A stretch of DNA of 16,430 nucleotides. It comes from Mucilaginibacter sp. UBA5151 (lineage in GTDB: Bacteria; Bacteroidota; Bacteroidia; Sphingobacteriales; Sphingobacteriaceae). The stretch lies in NCBI GenBank assembly GCA_002413785.1, contig DHXR01000075.1:1-16430 (forward strand), written 5' to 3'. Below, one piece after another: positions 1-7,829 of the stretch (position 1 is the first letter of the stretch; each line of letters begins with the position of its first letter). A program made the position numbers and the translations under genes. Under the pieces are notes generated by a model. It was not told the origin of the DNA. It searched no databases and saw nothing but the letters and a program-made list of their open reading frames with translations.

Positions 1-9
1 ACACCATAG

Positions 10-237
10 ATACACAAACATCAACCGCCTCAGCAACAGAAACAACAGCAGGTGAAACAACAAGAATCGGCTCAGCAACAGAAGCAACAGCAGGTTCAGC
101 AACAACAAAAACAGCAGCAAGCTCAGCAAGCGGCACAACAACAAAAACAACAGGCGGCTCAAAAGGCAGCTCAGCAACGTCAGCAGCAGACAAAACAAAA
201 ACCGGTTCCTAAAGATCAACCGCAACAGAACCAATAG
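10..237 (+). CDS. Glutamine-rich C-terminal segment or small Q-rich protein; 5' end unclear, possibly broken gene
   Basis: The frame is open from position 10 to a TAG stop at 235-237. It encodes almost only Gln, Lys and Ala, ending in a Lys/Pro/Gln-rich tail (KPVPKDQPQQNQ), so the product is basic and low in complexity. No domain is recognisable. A TAG at 7-9 is in the same frame and blocks extension to the left. The only start-like codon inside is a GTG at 52, with no ribosome binding site. Either this is a small protein starting at GTG 52, or it is the tail of a longer protein whose frame was cut by a nonsense change or frameshift near position 7. In the second case the upstream part lies outside the window. 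A 25-base DNA segment recurs 42 bases (14 codons) later, which keeps the frame. Gln-rich tails are common on secreted or surface Bacteroidota proteins, but no function can be assigned. The coding frame is plausible; the start is not settled. Confidence 0.4.
   Translation: MHKHQPPQQQKQQQVKQQESAQQQKQQQVQQQQKQQQAQQAAQQQKQQAAQKAAQQRQQQTKQKPVPKDQPQQNQ
29..95 (+). repeat. In-frame 42-base tandem duplication in the Q-rich segment
   Basis: The 25 bases at 29-53 recur at 71-95 with a single A-to-G difference. The 42-base offset equals 14 codons, so the glutamine-rich frame is kept. CAG/CAA-rich stretches like this expand and contract by replication slippage, which is the likely origin. Confidence 0.6.
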
Positions 238-257
238 CTTTCAGGACGCCAAATAAT

Positions 258-305
258 AAAAATAGCACCTATAAACTTAATATTCAGTTTATAGGTGCTA
301 TTTTT
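258..305. terminator. Strong symmetrical intrinsic terminator (bidirectional)
   Basis: The arms 258-276 and 287-305 are perfect reverse complements (19 bp; the 277/286 pair adds one more), around an AT-rich loop. The left arm begins with five A and the right arm ends with five T, so the RNA of either strand would end its stem in a U-run. It lies 20 bases after the stop of the Q-rich frame and 17 bases before the next plus-strand start, and most likely ends transcription of the Q-rich gene. The right arm and T-run also hold an exact TAnnTTTG (299-306). A Bacteroidota promoter for the thioredoxin-like gene may therefore overlap the terminator, though no TTG was seen at -33. Confidence 0.8.
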
Positions 306-322
306 GTGGCCAAATAATTTAT

Positions 323-790
323 ATGACCCGCTTTTTTACTTTCCGATTTTATAAATACCTATTGCCGGTACTGCTGACAGGTTGTTTGCTTTTTGCAAAC
401 GAAACATCGTTTACACGACTAATTGTTCCGACATACCCTTCTCATATTGTATTCATTGAAAACTCATGGGATGAAGCATTAAAACAAGCTAAAATACAAA
501 ATAAGTATATTTTTGTTGATGCTTATGCCAGCTGGTGCGGCCCCTGTAAGATGCTTAAAAACACTACTTTCACTGAGGAAAAGGCAGCGGCGTTTTATAA
601 CAGTCATTTTATAAATGTATCCATCGATATGGAAAAAGGTCAGGGACCTGCCCTTGGCGCACAATGGGGATTAACCGCATACCCAACGCTAATTATATTT
701 AACCCGGTGGGGAAACCTGTTTTAGGGACGGTTGGTTTTATTAATGCTACAGAGCTGATACGGTTTGGCAAACAGGCATTGAGCAAATAA
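323..790 (+). CDS. Exported thioredoxin-fold protein (thioredoxin_7/DsbD-C-like)
   Basis: A 155-residue protein, likely a periplasmic or membrane-anchored thiol:disulfide oxidoreductase. Residues 1-25 hold basic residues followed by a hydrophobic stretch, which looks like a signal peptide or N-terminal anchor. L18-T19-G20-C21 resembles a lipobox, but the hydrophobic run before it is short and the residues after the Cys are also hydrophobic, so lipoprotein status is uncertain. The thioredoxin fold starts near residue 44. The active site is W71-C72-G73-P74-C75-K76 within the typical VDAYASWCGPCK strand-turn, and the cis-proline is P121 in the Y-P-T motif. Both redox cysteines are present, so it should be active. 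The N-terminal helix (SWDEALKQAKIQNK) is typical of the thioredoxin_7 subgroup, related to the C-terminal domain of DsbD. It stands alone behind a strong terminator. Its partner is unknown; reduction or repair of exported proteins is an inference from the family. Confidence 0.88.
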   Translation: MTRFFTFRFYKYLLPVLLTGCLLFANETSFTRLIVPTYPSHIVFIENSWDEALKQAKIQNKYIFVDAYASWCGPCKMLKNTTFTEEKAAAFYNSHFINVSIDMEKGQGPALGAQWGLTAYPTLIIFNPVGKPVLGTVGFINATELIRFGKQALSK

Positions 791-820
791 AAAAGGCCGC
801 TCCGCTAAACTATCTGCCGG

Positions 821-828
821 TAAATTTG
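821..828 (+). promoter_or_regulatory. Possible -7 promoter element (TAAATTTG)
   Basis: An exact match to the Bacteroidota -7 consensus TAnnTTTG lies 10 bases before the ATG at 839, so a transcript from it would have almost no leader. No TTG is visible at the -33 position. This may be chance, and the gene may instead be read from upstream. Confidence 0.25.
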
Positions 829-838
829 TTAACCTATT

Positions 839-1147
839 ATGGATAACAATATTTATTTATTAGCTACAGACCCGTACAATCCCTGTAGGGATGTTATTCA
901 TTCAAGGGACACCCGTTTAAAAATCAGGGTTTTCTGTCTTGATGAAGAATCTTTTAAAACTGACGTCAACGAAATACAACTTTACGGTTATGCCAATAGC
1001 AAATTATATGCTTTTGAAACTATAAATATAACAGCCGAAGATGCACTGGACGTTGTAGATGCCATACAATGGTATGCAGCCTATATCAACGTTCCTGATA
1101 TGGAAATATTACCTGATGATCCGCGTCCGGGCAGCCTTGCTGTTTGA
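839..1147 (+). CDS. Hypothetical protein, 102 residues
   Basis: I do not recognise a family. The protein is acidic, mixed in composition and has no signal peptide or membrane segment, so it is probably a small cytoplasmic globular protein. The N-terminal half looks strand-rich (IYLLATD, LKIRVFCL, EIQLYGYAN, LYAFETINI). It is followed by a helix (ITAEDALDVVDAIQWYAAYIN) and a Pro/Asp-rich tail (PDMEILPDDPRPGS). The sequence is varied, its codon use resembles its neighbours, and it ends cleanly before a hairpin spacer, all of which support a real gene. It follows the thioredoxin-like gene by 48 bases on the same strand and could be co-transcribed with it or use the weak promoter match at 821-828. 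The two genes show no functional link in sequence. The ATG at 839 is the only sensible start. Confidence 0.65.
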   Translation: MDNNIYLLATDPYNPCRDVIHSRDTRLKIRVFCLDEESFKTDVNEIQLYGYANSKLYAFETINITAEDALDVVDAIQWYAAYINVPDMEILPDDPRPGSLAV

Positions 1148-1159
1148 TGAGAATGCATA

Positions 1160-1215
1160 ATGCGAATCAAGAGCCAAGAACCATTGGCTCTAATATCTTG
1201 ACCCTTGATCCGCAT
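1160..1215. terminator. Nested inverted repeat between convergent genes
   Basis: Between the stop of the 102-residue gene (1147) and the stop of the second RND pump (1218) lies an inner perfect 8-bp stem (1170-1177 with 1184-1191, loop GAACCA). An outer arm (1160-1169 with 1206-1215, one mismatch) encloses it, leaving a one-sided bulge. Placement between convergent genes suggests a shared 3'-end structure. There is no U-run on either strand, so it is not a classical intrinsic terminator; it may protect 3' ends or act with a termination factor. Confidence 0.5.
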
Positions 1216-1217
1216 AT

Positions 1218-4200
1218 TTAATCGCCCCCGCCAAAATGCCTTTCCCTATCGGCTTTATTTGCCAGGTGCGCTTGTTCTATATCATATTCCAGTTCTGGGT
1301 CTATATTTTGTTCTTCTACCTTCCTGGCTTTTTCCATCAGGTTTCCATGATGTTCCTGCAACCAGGCCAGCTCCTTTTTACCGTACGACAGGCGGGTAAA
1401 CAGCACAAAAAGCACGGGCACAATAAATATGGCAATGGCCGAAGATGCGATCATTCCGCCTAAAACGGTTACTCCGATAGTCTTCCTTGATTCGGCGCCG
1501 GCGCCTGTTGCAAAAACAAGAGGTAATACACCCAATATAAATGCCATGGAGGTCATTATAATTGGCCTTATGCGCAAACGGACAGCCTCCAGTGTTGACC
1601 CGACCAGTTCTTCGCCGCGATCAACCCTGATCTTGGCAAATTCAACTATCAGGATAGCGTTTTTGGCAGATAAACCTATCAAAGTTATCAGCCCGATTTG
1701 GGCATATACATTATTGGTAATGGTGGGCATACAATGCAGGGCGACTATGGCGCCAAAGGCGCTTACCGGCACCGCCAGCAACACCGAAAATGGCACCGAC
1801 CAGCTTTCGTACAAAGCCGCGAGGAACAGGAATACAAAAATGATTGAAAAGAGGAAGATATACACTGTGATGGAACCAGCCTTTATTTCTTCATAGCTGA
1901 GGCCCGAAAACTCGTAGGTATAACCACGGGGCAATATTTTTGACGCCAGGGTTTTTAAGGCATCGAGGGATTGCCCGCTGCTGTACCCTTCAGGTATAGA
2001 TCCATCAACCTCGGCGGAACGGAAAATATTAAAGTGCGAGATCATTGGGGCTGCAATATCGGGTTTGTAGCTGATAACGGTACTCAGCGGCACCATACTG
2101 CCGGCATGGTTACGCACGTAATATTTATTCATATTGCTGATCAGCGACCTGTACATGGTATCTGCCTGTATCACCACATGGTAAGTACGGTTGTACAGCG
2201 TGAAGTTATTTACAAACAGGCTGCCCATGTAGGCCTGCATGGTTGAAAAAACATCAGAAATATTAACACCCAGTTTCTCACACTTTTCCCTGTCAACGGA
2301 AACGTTATAGCTTGGCGTGTGGGCCGAAAAATAACAGAATGCGGTTGATGTGGCAGGGATTTTTTTCGCCGCAGCGACAAATTTTTGAACGTTTTTTTCG
2401 AAGGCATGTATATCGTCGGTTGAATTACCTTGTTCAATTTGCATGCTGTAGCCTGCCGCCAGCCCTATGCCCCTTATTGGCGGCGGTTGAATGGTTACCA
2501 CCGATGCGTTTTTTATTCCCGCTTTGGCTACCCCCATCTTAATGGCATTCATTATGCCCTGTACGGTGGTCGCTTTTGTGGTGCGCTGATCCCAGGGGGT
2601 TAGCATACAAAACATCGAACCTGTATTTGAACCCGCTCCCCCAAGGATATTAAAACCGGATATTGCCGTATAATGCATAATACCAGGTGTTGACCCCACT
2701 ATTTTCATCAGCTTTTCCATAACCTTGACAGATTGGGTAGTGGCCGAAGCATCAGGCAGCTGAAAGGTAACAAAAAGCCTGCCTCCGTCTTCAGACGGTA
2801 CAAACCCGGATGGCTTTAATTTGAATAAAATATAGGCTCCCGCACAAATGATTGCCAGCAGGATAACGATGAACCGGGCATTCTTAATACTTCTTTTTAC
2901 ACCGTTTGCGTAGTTAAAAGTCAGCTTTTCAAAAACACGGTTGAACCAGAGGAAAAATATATCGATCCGCGCTAAAAACCGGTTGAACCAATTTGACTTA
3001 TCAGGAACATGATGGCTTGGTCTTAACAGCAGGGTGCAAAGAGCCGGGGTTAGCGACAAAGCAATAAAGGCCGAAAACATTACCGAAATGGCAATTGTTA
3101 TGGCGAACTGCTGGTACAGCCGCCCGACAATTCCCGGTATAAAACCTACAGGGACAAACACCGCCGCCAAAATGAGGGCGATGGCAACTACCGGCGCCGA
3201 AATTTCTTTCATTGCATTGTAGGTAGCTTCTTTGGGCGACATGTGCTGCTCGTCAATATAATGCTGAACGGCCTCTACCACAATAATGGCGTCATCAACA
3301 ACTATGCCTATAGCCAGCACAAAACCAAACATGGTTAGTGTATTTATGGTGAAGCCTAAGGGAATAAACAGGCAAAAAGTGGCTAAAATAGAAACCGGGA
3401 TAGCTAAAATAGGGATGATAGTTGACCGCCAGTTTTGCAGGAACAAAAATACCACTATTGCCACCAATGACAGCGCTTTTAATAAGGTGCCCAGCACTTC
3501 CTGCATAGAAACCTTAATTATTGTTACCGACTCAAATGGTACAACATAAGCCACATCAGCAGGAAACGATTTTTTTAATTTTGCCAGTTCGGCATAAACA
3601 TTGTCAGCCGTTTGAAGGGCGTTGCTGCCCGGTGATTGAAAAACCATCAGGATGGAACACCTGTTGCCGTCAGTAAATGCGTTGCTTGAAAATGTGAATT
3701 TACCCAACTCAATCCTTGCAACATCTTTAAGATAAACCATTTGCCCGGTTGAAGGGTTTGATTTTATGATAATATTTTCATACTGCGGAACTTTATTAAG
3801 CATTCCGTTTACAAGAATCCCTGTTTCAAAACTTTGTGAAGCATTTTGCGGAGGGGCGCCTGCAGAGCCGGCAGCGACATAAACATTTTGGGCGTTAAGG
3901 GCAGCAACAACATCGGCAGGTGTCAAGTGATACGATGCCATTTTGTCGGGATTCATCCAAACGCGCATACTAAAATTATCCGCGCGGGCGCTTATATCGC
4001 CAACGCCGGGTACGCGTAATATCGCATCTTCAATAAAGGTGTTGGTATAATTATCCAGAAAAGTAATATTGTGGGTACGCTTTGGCGAATAAACTGCTAT
4101 TAGCATCAACTGGTCGGGGTTGCTTGCACGTACGGTTGCACCTAATTTACTAACTACTGCCGGTAAAATAGGTGTAGCAATACCTACACGGTTTTGAACA

Positions 4201-4520
4201 TTGAGCGCCGCGATCTGAACATTTGTACCGATATTAAAAGTTACCCTTACACTTACGCCGCCTGTATTGGTGCTGGAACTCTGCATGTATTCCATACCCG
4301 GAGTTCCGTTTACCGCCTCTTCAATTGGAATAGCAACAGTTTGTTCAACGGTTTGTGCATCGGCGCCGGTATAGTTTGCATTAACGCCAACGCTTGGCGG
4401 CGAAATATTAGGATATTGGTCAACAGCAAGGTTGAGCAGACAAATGGTCCCCGATATCATTAATACCAATGATATAACGATTGCAGTTACAGGCCGTTTA
4501 ATAAATGTATTCGCAATCAT
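1218..4520 (-). CDS. RND (HAE1-type) multidrug efflux pump, second tandem copy
   Basis: An inner-membrane proton/drug antiporter of the AcrB/MexB class, 1100 residues, full length for the family. Residues 1-30 form the first membrane helix (MIANTFIKRP start). Large periplasmic porter and docking segments follow, then a membrane block with the TM4 proton-relay pair D409-D410 (GIVVDDAIIVVE), a second periplasmic half, and TM10 with the relay lysine K953 (LSAKNAILIVEFAK). All key relay residues are present, so it should transport. A charged C-terminal tail of about 60 residues follows the last helix. The start overlaps the stop of the preceding pump by four bases (ATGA), indicating translational coupling. 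It aligns without gaps to that pump over at least the first 420 residues, so the pair arose by duplication. The two may form homotrimers of different specificity or a mixed trimer as in E. coli MdtBC. Substrates cannot be read from the sequence. Confidence 0.96.
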   Translation of the reverse strand: MIANTFIKRPVTAIVISLVLMISGTICLLNLAVDQYPNISPPSVGVNANYTGADAQTVEQTVAIPIEEAVNGTPGMEYMQSSSTNTGGVSVRVTFNIGTNVQIAALNVQNRVGIATPILPAVVSKLGATVRASNPDQLMLIAVYSPKRTHNITFLDNYTNTFIEDAILRVPGVGDISARADNFSMRVWMNPDKMASYHLTPADVVAALNAQNVYVAAGSAGAPPQNASQSFETGILVNGMLNKVPQYENIIIKSNPSTGQMVYLKDVARIELGKFTFSSNAFTDGNRCSILMVFQSPGSNALQTADNVYAELAKLKKSFPADVAYVVPFESVTIIKVSMQEVLGTLLKALSLVAIVVFLFLQNWRSTIIPILAIPVSILATFCLFIPLGFTINTLTMFGFVLAIGIVVDDAIIVVEAVQHYIDEQHMSPKEATYNAMKEISAPVVAIALILAAVFVPVGFIPGIVGRLYQQFAITIAISVMFSAFIALSLTPALCTLLLRPSHHVPDKSNWFNRFLARIDIFFLWFNRVFEKLTFNYANGVKRSIKNARFIVILLAIICAGAYILFKLKPSGFVPSEDGGRLFVTFQLPDASATTQSVKVMEKLMKIVGSTPGIMHYTAISGFNILGGAGSNTGSMFCMLTPWDQRTTKATTVQGIMNAIKMGVAKAGIKNASVVTIQPPPIRGIGLAAGYSMQIEQGNSTDDIHAFEKNVQKFVAAAKKIPATSTAFCYFSAHTPSYNVSVDREKCEKLGVNISDVFSTMQAYMGSLFVNNFTLYNRTYHVVIQADTMYRSLISNMNKYYVRNHAGSMVPLSTVISYKPDIAAPMISHFNIFRSAEVDGSIPEGYSSGQSLDALKTLASKILPRGYTYEFSGLSYEEIKAGSITVYIFLFSIIFVFLFLAALYESWSVPFSVLLAVPVSAFGAIVALHCMPTITNNVYAQIGLITLIGLSAKNAILIVEFAKIRVDRGEELVGSTLEAVRLRIRPIIMTSMAFILGVLPLVFATGAGAESRKTIGVTVLGGMIASSAIAIFIVPVLFVLFTRLSYGKKELAWLQEHHGNLMEKARKVEEQNIDPELEYDIEQAHLANKADRERHFGGGD

Positions 4521-7500
4521 GCCTTGTCAGGTTTATTCAAATCACGTGATTTCTGTATCTCGTATTCCAATTCGGGATCAATATTCTGGGCTTCCACTTT
4601 CTTAGCTTTCTCCATAAGGTCTTCATGATGGGCCAGCAGCCATTTAAGCTTTTCTTTGCCATAAGCCGCTCTGGTAATCAGTACAAAGAGTACGGGAACA
4701 ATGAATATGGCTATGGATGAAGCAGCCAGCATACCGCCAAGAACAGTTAACCCTATTGTCCTTCTTGCTACAGCGCCCGCCCCGCTGGCGAATACCAATG
4801 GCAGTACGCCTAATATAAAGGCCAGTGAAGTCATAATAATAGGCCTTAAACGAAGGCTGACCGCCTCAAGGGTTGATTTGATCAGTTCTTCACCGCGGTC
4901 AACCCGTACTTTGGCAAATTCAACTATAAGGATAGCGTTTTTCGCGGCCAGCCCTATAAGGGTGATCAATCCGATCTGTGCATATACGTTATCGGTTAAA
5001 GACGGCACTAATTCCAGCGCGACGATGGCGCCAAAAGCCCCTATCGGGACAGCAAGCAACACCGAAAATGGTACCGACCAGCTTTCATATAAAGCCGCCA
5101 GGAACAGGAATACGAAGGTAATGGAAAACAAAAAGATATAAATTGTGGTTGAACCTGCCTTTATTTCTTCATAGCTTAAACCCGAAAACTCATAAGTATA
5201 ACCTTCGGGCAAAACCTTTGCAGCTACCTGCTGCAAGGCTACCAGAGCGTCGCCGCTGCTTACCCCCGCCGCTGATGTCCCGTCTATTTCGGCGCTGCGG
5301 AATATATTAAAATGCGATATCAGCGGGGCAGCTTCGGTTGGTTTGTAACTGATTACCGTACCAAGCGGCACCATTTTACCAGCCTGGTTACGCACGTAAT
5401 ATTTGTTCATATCGGTAACCATGGTCCTGAATGCCGTATCGGCCTGCACTACTACGTGGAAGGTACGGTTATAGGTGGTAAAATCATTAATGTACAAACT
5501 ACCCATATAAGCCTGTATGGTTGTAAACACATCAGAGATATTAACGCCCAGTTTCTCGCATTTTTGACGGTCAACAGTAAGGCTTACATTAGGGGTGTGC
5601 GCAGTAAAAAAACTATATGAATTGCTTATCGCCGGGTTTTTATTGGCTTCGGCAATAAATTTGTTTACCACATTTTCAAACGCGTGAATATCATCATTAG
5701 TGCTTCGCTGTTCAATCTGCATGCTGAACCCAACAGTTGACCCCACACCGGGCAACGGCGACGGCTGTATAACTTCAACATTCGCGTTTTTTATCCCCGC
5801 ATCGGCAATGCGTTTCTGCAGCACGCTGATGATACCCGGCACCTGTTCGCTGTCTGTGTTGCGGTCATCCCAGGGGGCAAGCTGGCAATAAATGGTGCCG
5901 TTGTTTGAATTGCTTGCATTGGTTACCACGTTTAGCCCCGATAATGCTGCATAGTGCGCCACGCCGGGCGTTGACGCAATAACTTTCATCAATTTTGACA
6001 TCACTTCAACCGAGGCCGCTGTTGATGAAGCAGGCGGCAGCTGGTAGGTGACATATAAATTCCCGTCATCCTCAGAAGGAATAAAACCGGTTGGTTTATG
6101 CTGAAATAAAAACCAGGCCCCAACACAAACACATACTAAGATAATGATTACAAAATGGGAAGCCTTAATACTGTTTTTTACGCCGATAGTGTATTTAGCT
6201 GTTACCCTGTCGAACCATGCATTGAATTTTATAAACCACCTATCCAGCATATTTGGTTTCCTGTCGGGATCAGTTGGTTTTAACAGTAAAGTACATAATG
6301 CCGGTGTTAACGATAGTGCGATGAACGCGGATATAACTACTGATATGGCGATAGTTATGGCAAACTGCTGGTACAGTCGTCCTACAATGCCGGGAATAAA
6401 GCCTACCGGTACGAAAACGGCTGCAAGGATGAGCGCGATAGCAACAACAGGCGCCGAAATATCCTTCATGGCCTGGTAGGTCGCCTCTTTGGGCGACATT
6501 TTATTATGGTCGATATAATGCTGCACGGCTTCAACTACAATAATGGCATCATCCACAACAATGCCGATAGCCAGCACAAAGCCGAACATGGTAAGGGTGT
6601 TGATGGTGAAGCCTAAGGGGATAAAGAAACAAAAAGTACCGAATATAGATACCGGGATTGCAAGTACCGGGATCAATGTAGATCGCCAGGTTTGTAAAAA
6701 CAGGAAAACAACGAGGGCCACAAGGCCTAATGTTTTAAGTAAGGTAACTACCACATCCTGCATGGATACCTTTACCACCGTTACCGATTCAAAAGGCACG
6801 CTGTATTCTACATCCGAAGGAAAGGTTTGGCGCAGCTTGGCTAATTGAGCATAAACGCCATTGGCTGTCTGCAGTGCATTACTGCCGGGCGCCTGGTAAA
6901 TCTGCAGGTAGGATGCCCGGTGCCCATCGACAAACGAATTGCTTGAAAAGGTGAACTTCCCCAGCTCGACCCTCGCAACATCTTTCAGATAAACCAGTTC
7001 GCCTGTAGTTGGATTGTTTTTTACGATAATATTTTCAAATTCAGATACCTTGCTCAAACGGCCGTTAACCAGGATGCCCAACTCATACGTTTGGCTTGAT
7101 GACTGCGGGGGTACGCCCGCCGTTCCGGCTGCCACCTGTACATTTTGTGTATTAAGGGCGGCAATAATATCCGAGGGCTGCAAACTATACGACGCCAGTT
7201 TTTGAGGGTTCATCCATATCCGCATACTAAAATCATCGGTAAACCTGTTTATGCTGCCAACGCCGGGCACGCGCAGCAAGGCATCCTGTATAAAAATATT
7301 GGTATAGTTATCAAGGAAGGTAATATTATGCGAATCCTTTGGGGCATATATAGCTACCATCATCAGCATGCTCGGGTTAACGGCACGTACCGTAAGCCCC
7401 AGGCGGCTAACCACCGCAGGCAACAAGGGGGTGGCTATACTTACCCGGTTTTGCACATCAAGCGCGGCAACATCAATATTTGTCCCGATCTTAAAGGTGA

Positions 7501-7777
7501 CATTTAAGGTCATCATGCCGTTATTGGTACTGTTGCTTTGCATGTATTCCATGCCCGGCGTGCCATTTACCTGTTCTTCAATGGGTGTGGCAACGGTTTG
7601 CTCAACAGTTTGGGCGTCGGCCCCGGTAAATTGTCCGTTTACCTGCACCACGGGAGGTGTAATATCAGGGTATTGGTCAATAGGTAAAAGTAAAATACTT
7701 ACCGTACCGGTAATTACCAATACAATGGATATAACTATAGCAGTTACAGGTCTTTTAATAAAGGTATTAGCAATCAT
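4517..7777 (-). CDS. RND (HAE1-type) multidrug efflux pump, first tandem copy
   Basis: A second AcrB/MexB-like inner-membrane pump, 1086 residues, and the first of the two in transcription order. It has the family layout: first helix at the N-terminus, two periplasmic halves and twelve expected membrane helices. The proton-relay residues are D409-D410 (IGIVVDDAIIVVE) and K946 (LAAKNAILIVEFAK), all intact. The first 60 residues match the partner pump at 44 positions with no gap. The short C-terminal extension (DPELEY motif) is also shared. The gene lies 52 bases after the membrane-fusion protein, across a perfect palindrome, while its own stop overlaps the next start. The pump takes substrates from the periplasm or inner-membrane leaflet and passes them to the fusion protein and outer-membrane channel encoded just upstream. 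Export of drugs, dyes, bile-like or plant-derived compounds is an inference from the family. Confidence 0.96.
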   Translation of the reverse strand: MIANTFIKRPVTAIVISIVLVITGTVSILLLPIDQYPDITPPVVQVNGQFTGADAQTVEQTVATPIEEQVNGTPGMEYMQSNSTNNGMMTLNVTFKIGTNIDVAALDVQNRVSIATPLLPAVVSRLGLTVRAVNPSMLMMVAIYAPKDSHNITFLDNYTNIFIQDALLRVPGVGSINRFTDDFSMRIWMNPQKLASYSLQPSDIIAALNTQNVQVAAGTAGVPPQSSSQTYELGILVNGRLSKVSEFENIIVKNNPTTGELVYLKDVARVELGKFTFSSNSFVDGHRASYLQIYQAPGSNALQTANGVYAQLAKLRQTFPSDVEYSVPFESVTVVKVSMQDVVVTLLKTLGLVALVVFLFLQTWRSTLIPVLAIPVSIFGTFCFFIPLGFTINTLTMFGFVLAIGIVVDDAIIVVEAVQHYIDHNKMSPKEATYQAMKDISAPVVAIALILAAVFVPVGFIPGIVGRLYQQFAITIAISVVISAFIALSLTPALCTLLLKPTDPDRKPNMLDRWFIKFNAWFDRVTAKYTIGVKNSIKASHFVIIILVCVCVGAWFLFQHKPTGFIPSEDDGNLYVTYQLPPASSTAASVEVMSKLMKVIASTPGVAHYAALSGLNVVTNASNSNNGTIYCQLAPWDDRNTDSEQVPGIISVLQKRIADAGIKNANVEVIQPSPLPGVGSTVGFSMQIEQRSTNDDIHAFENVVNKFIAEANKNPAISNSYSFFTAHTPNVSLTVDRQKCEKLGVNISDVFTTIQAYMGSLYINDFTTYNRTFHVVVQADTAFRTMVTDMNKYYVRNQAGKMVPLGTVISYKPTEAAPLISHFNIFRSAEIDGTSAAGVSSGDALVALQQVAAKVLPEGYTYEFSGLSYEEIKAGSTTIYIFLFSITFVFLFLAALYESWSVPFSVLLAVPIGAFGAIVALELVPSLTDNVYAQIGLITLIGLAAKNAILIVEFAKVRVDRGEELIKSTLEAVSLRLRPIIMTSLAFILGVLPLVFASGAGAVARRTIGLTVLGGMLAASSIAIFIVPVLFVLITRAAYGKEKLKWLLAHHEDLMEKAKKVEAQNIDPELEYEIQKSRDLNKPDKA

Positions 7778-7810
7778 ACTTAAATATCATCTAAAACGTG
7801 TTCTTGAGTC

Positions 7811-7828
7811 GGAAGTCTTAAGACTTCC
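7811..7828. repeat. Perfect 18-base palindrome between fusion-protein and pump genes
   Basis: GGAAGTCTTAAGACTTCC is its own reverse complement. Outer arms TTGAG (7804-7808) and CTCAA (7829-7833) lengthen the stem with a two-base bulge and reach into the stop codon of the fusion-protein gene. The minus-strand transcript has no U-run after it. As RNA it could partly block transcription or stabilise the upstream message; as DNA it could be a dimer binding site or a copy of a dispersed intergenic repeat. Confidence 0.75.
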
Positions 7829-7829
7829 C

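Noticed and set aside
3..212. Second long open frame over the Q-rich repeats, giving a Ser/Thr/Ala-rich peptide
   Set aside because: CAG/CAA repeats are open in all registers by composition. This frame stops earlier, has no good start and has a less natural ending than the Gln/Lys frame.
1429..1896. Long plus-strand open frames opposite the RND pump genes (also 4701-5141, 7368-7883 and others)
   Set aside because: They lie antisense to strongly conserved efflux genes, have no recognisable motifs and mirror the codon pattern of the real strand.
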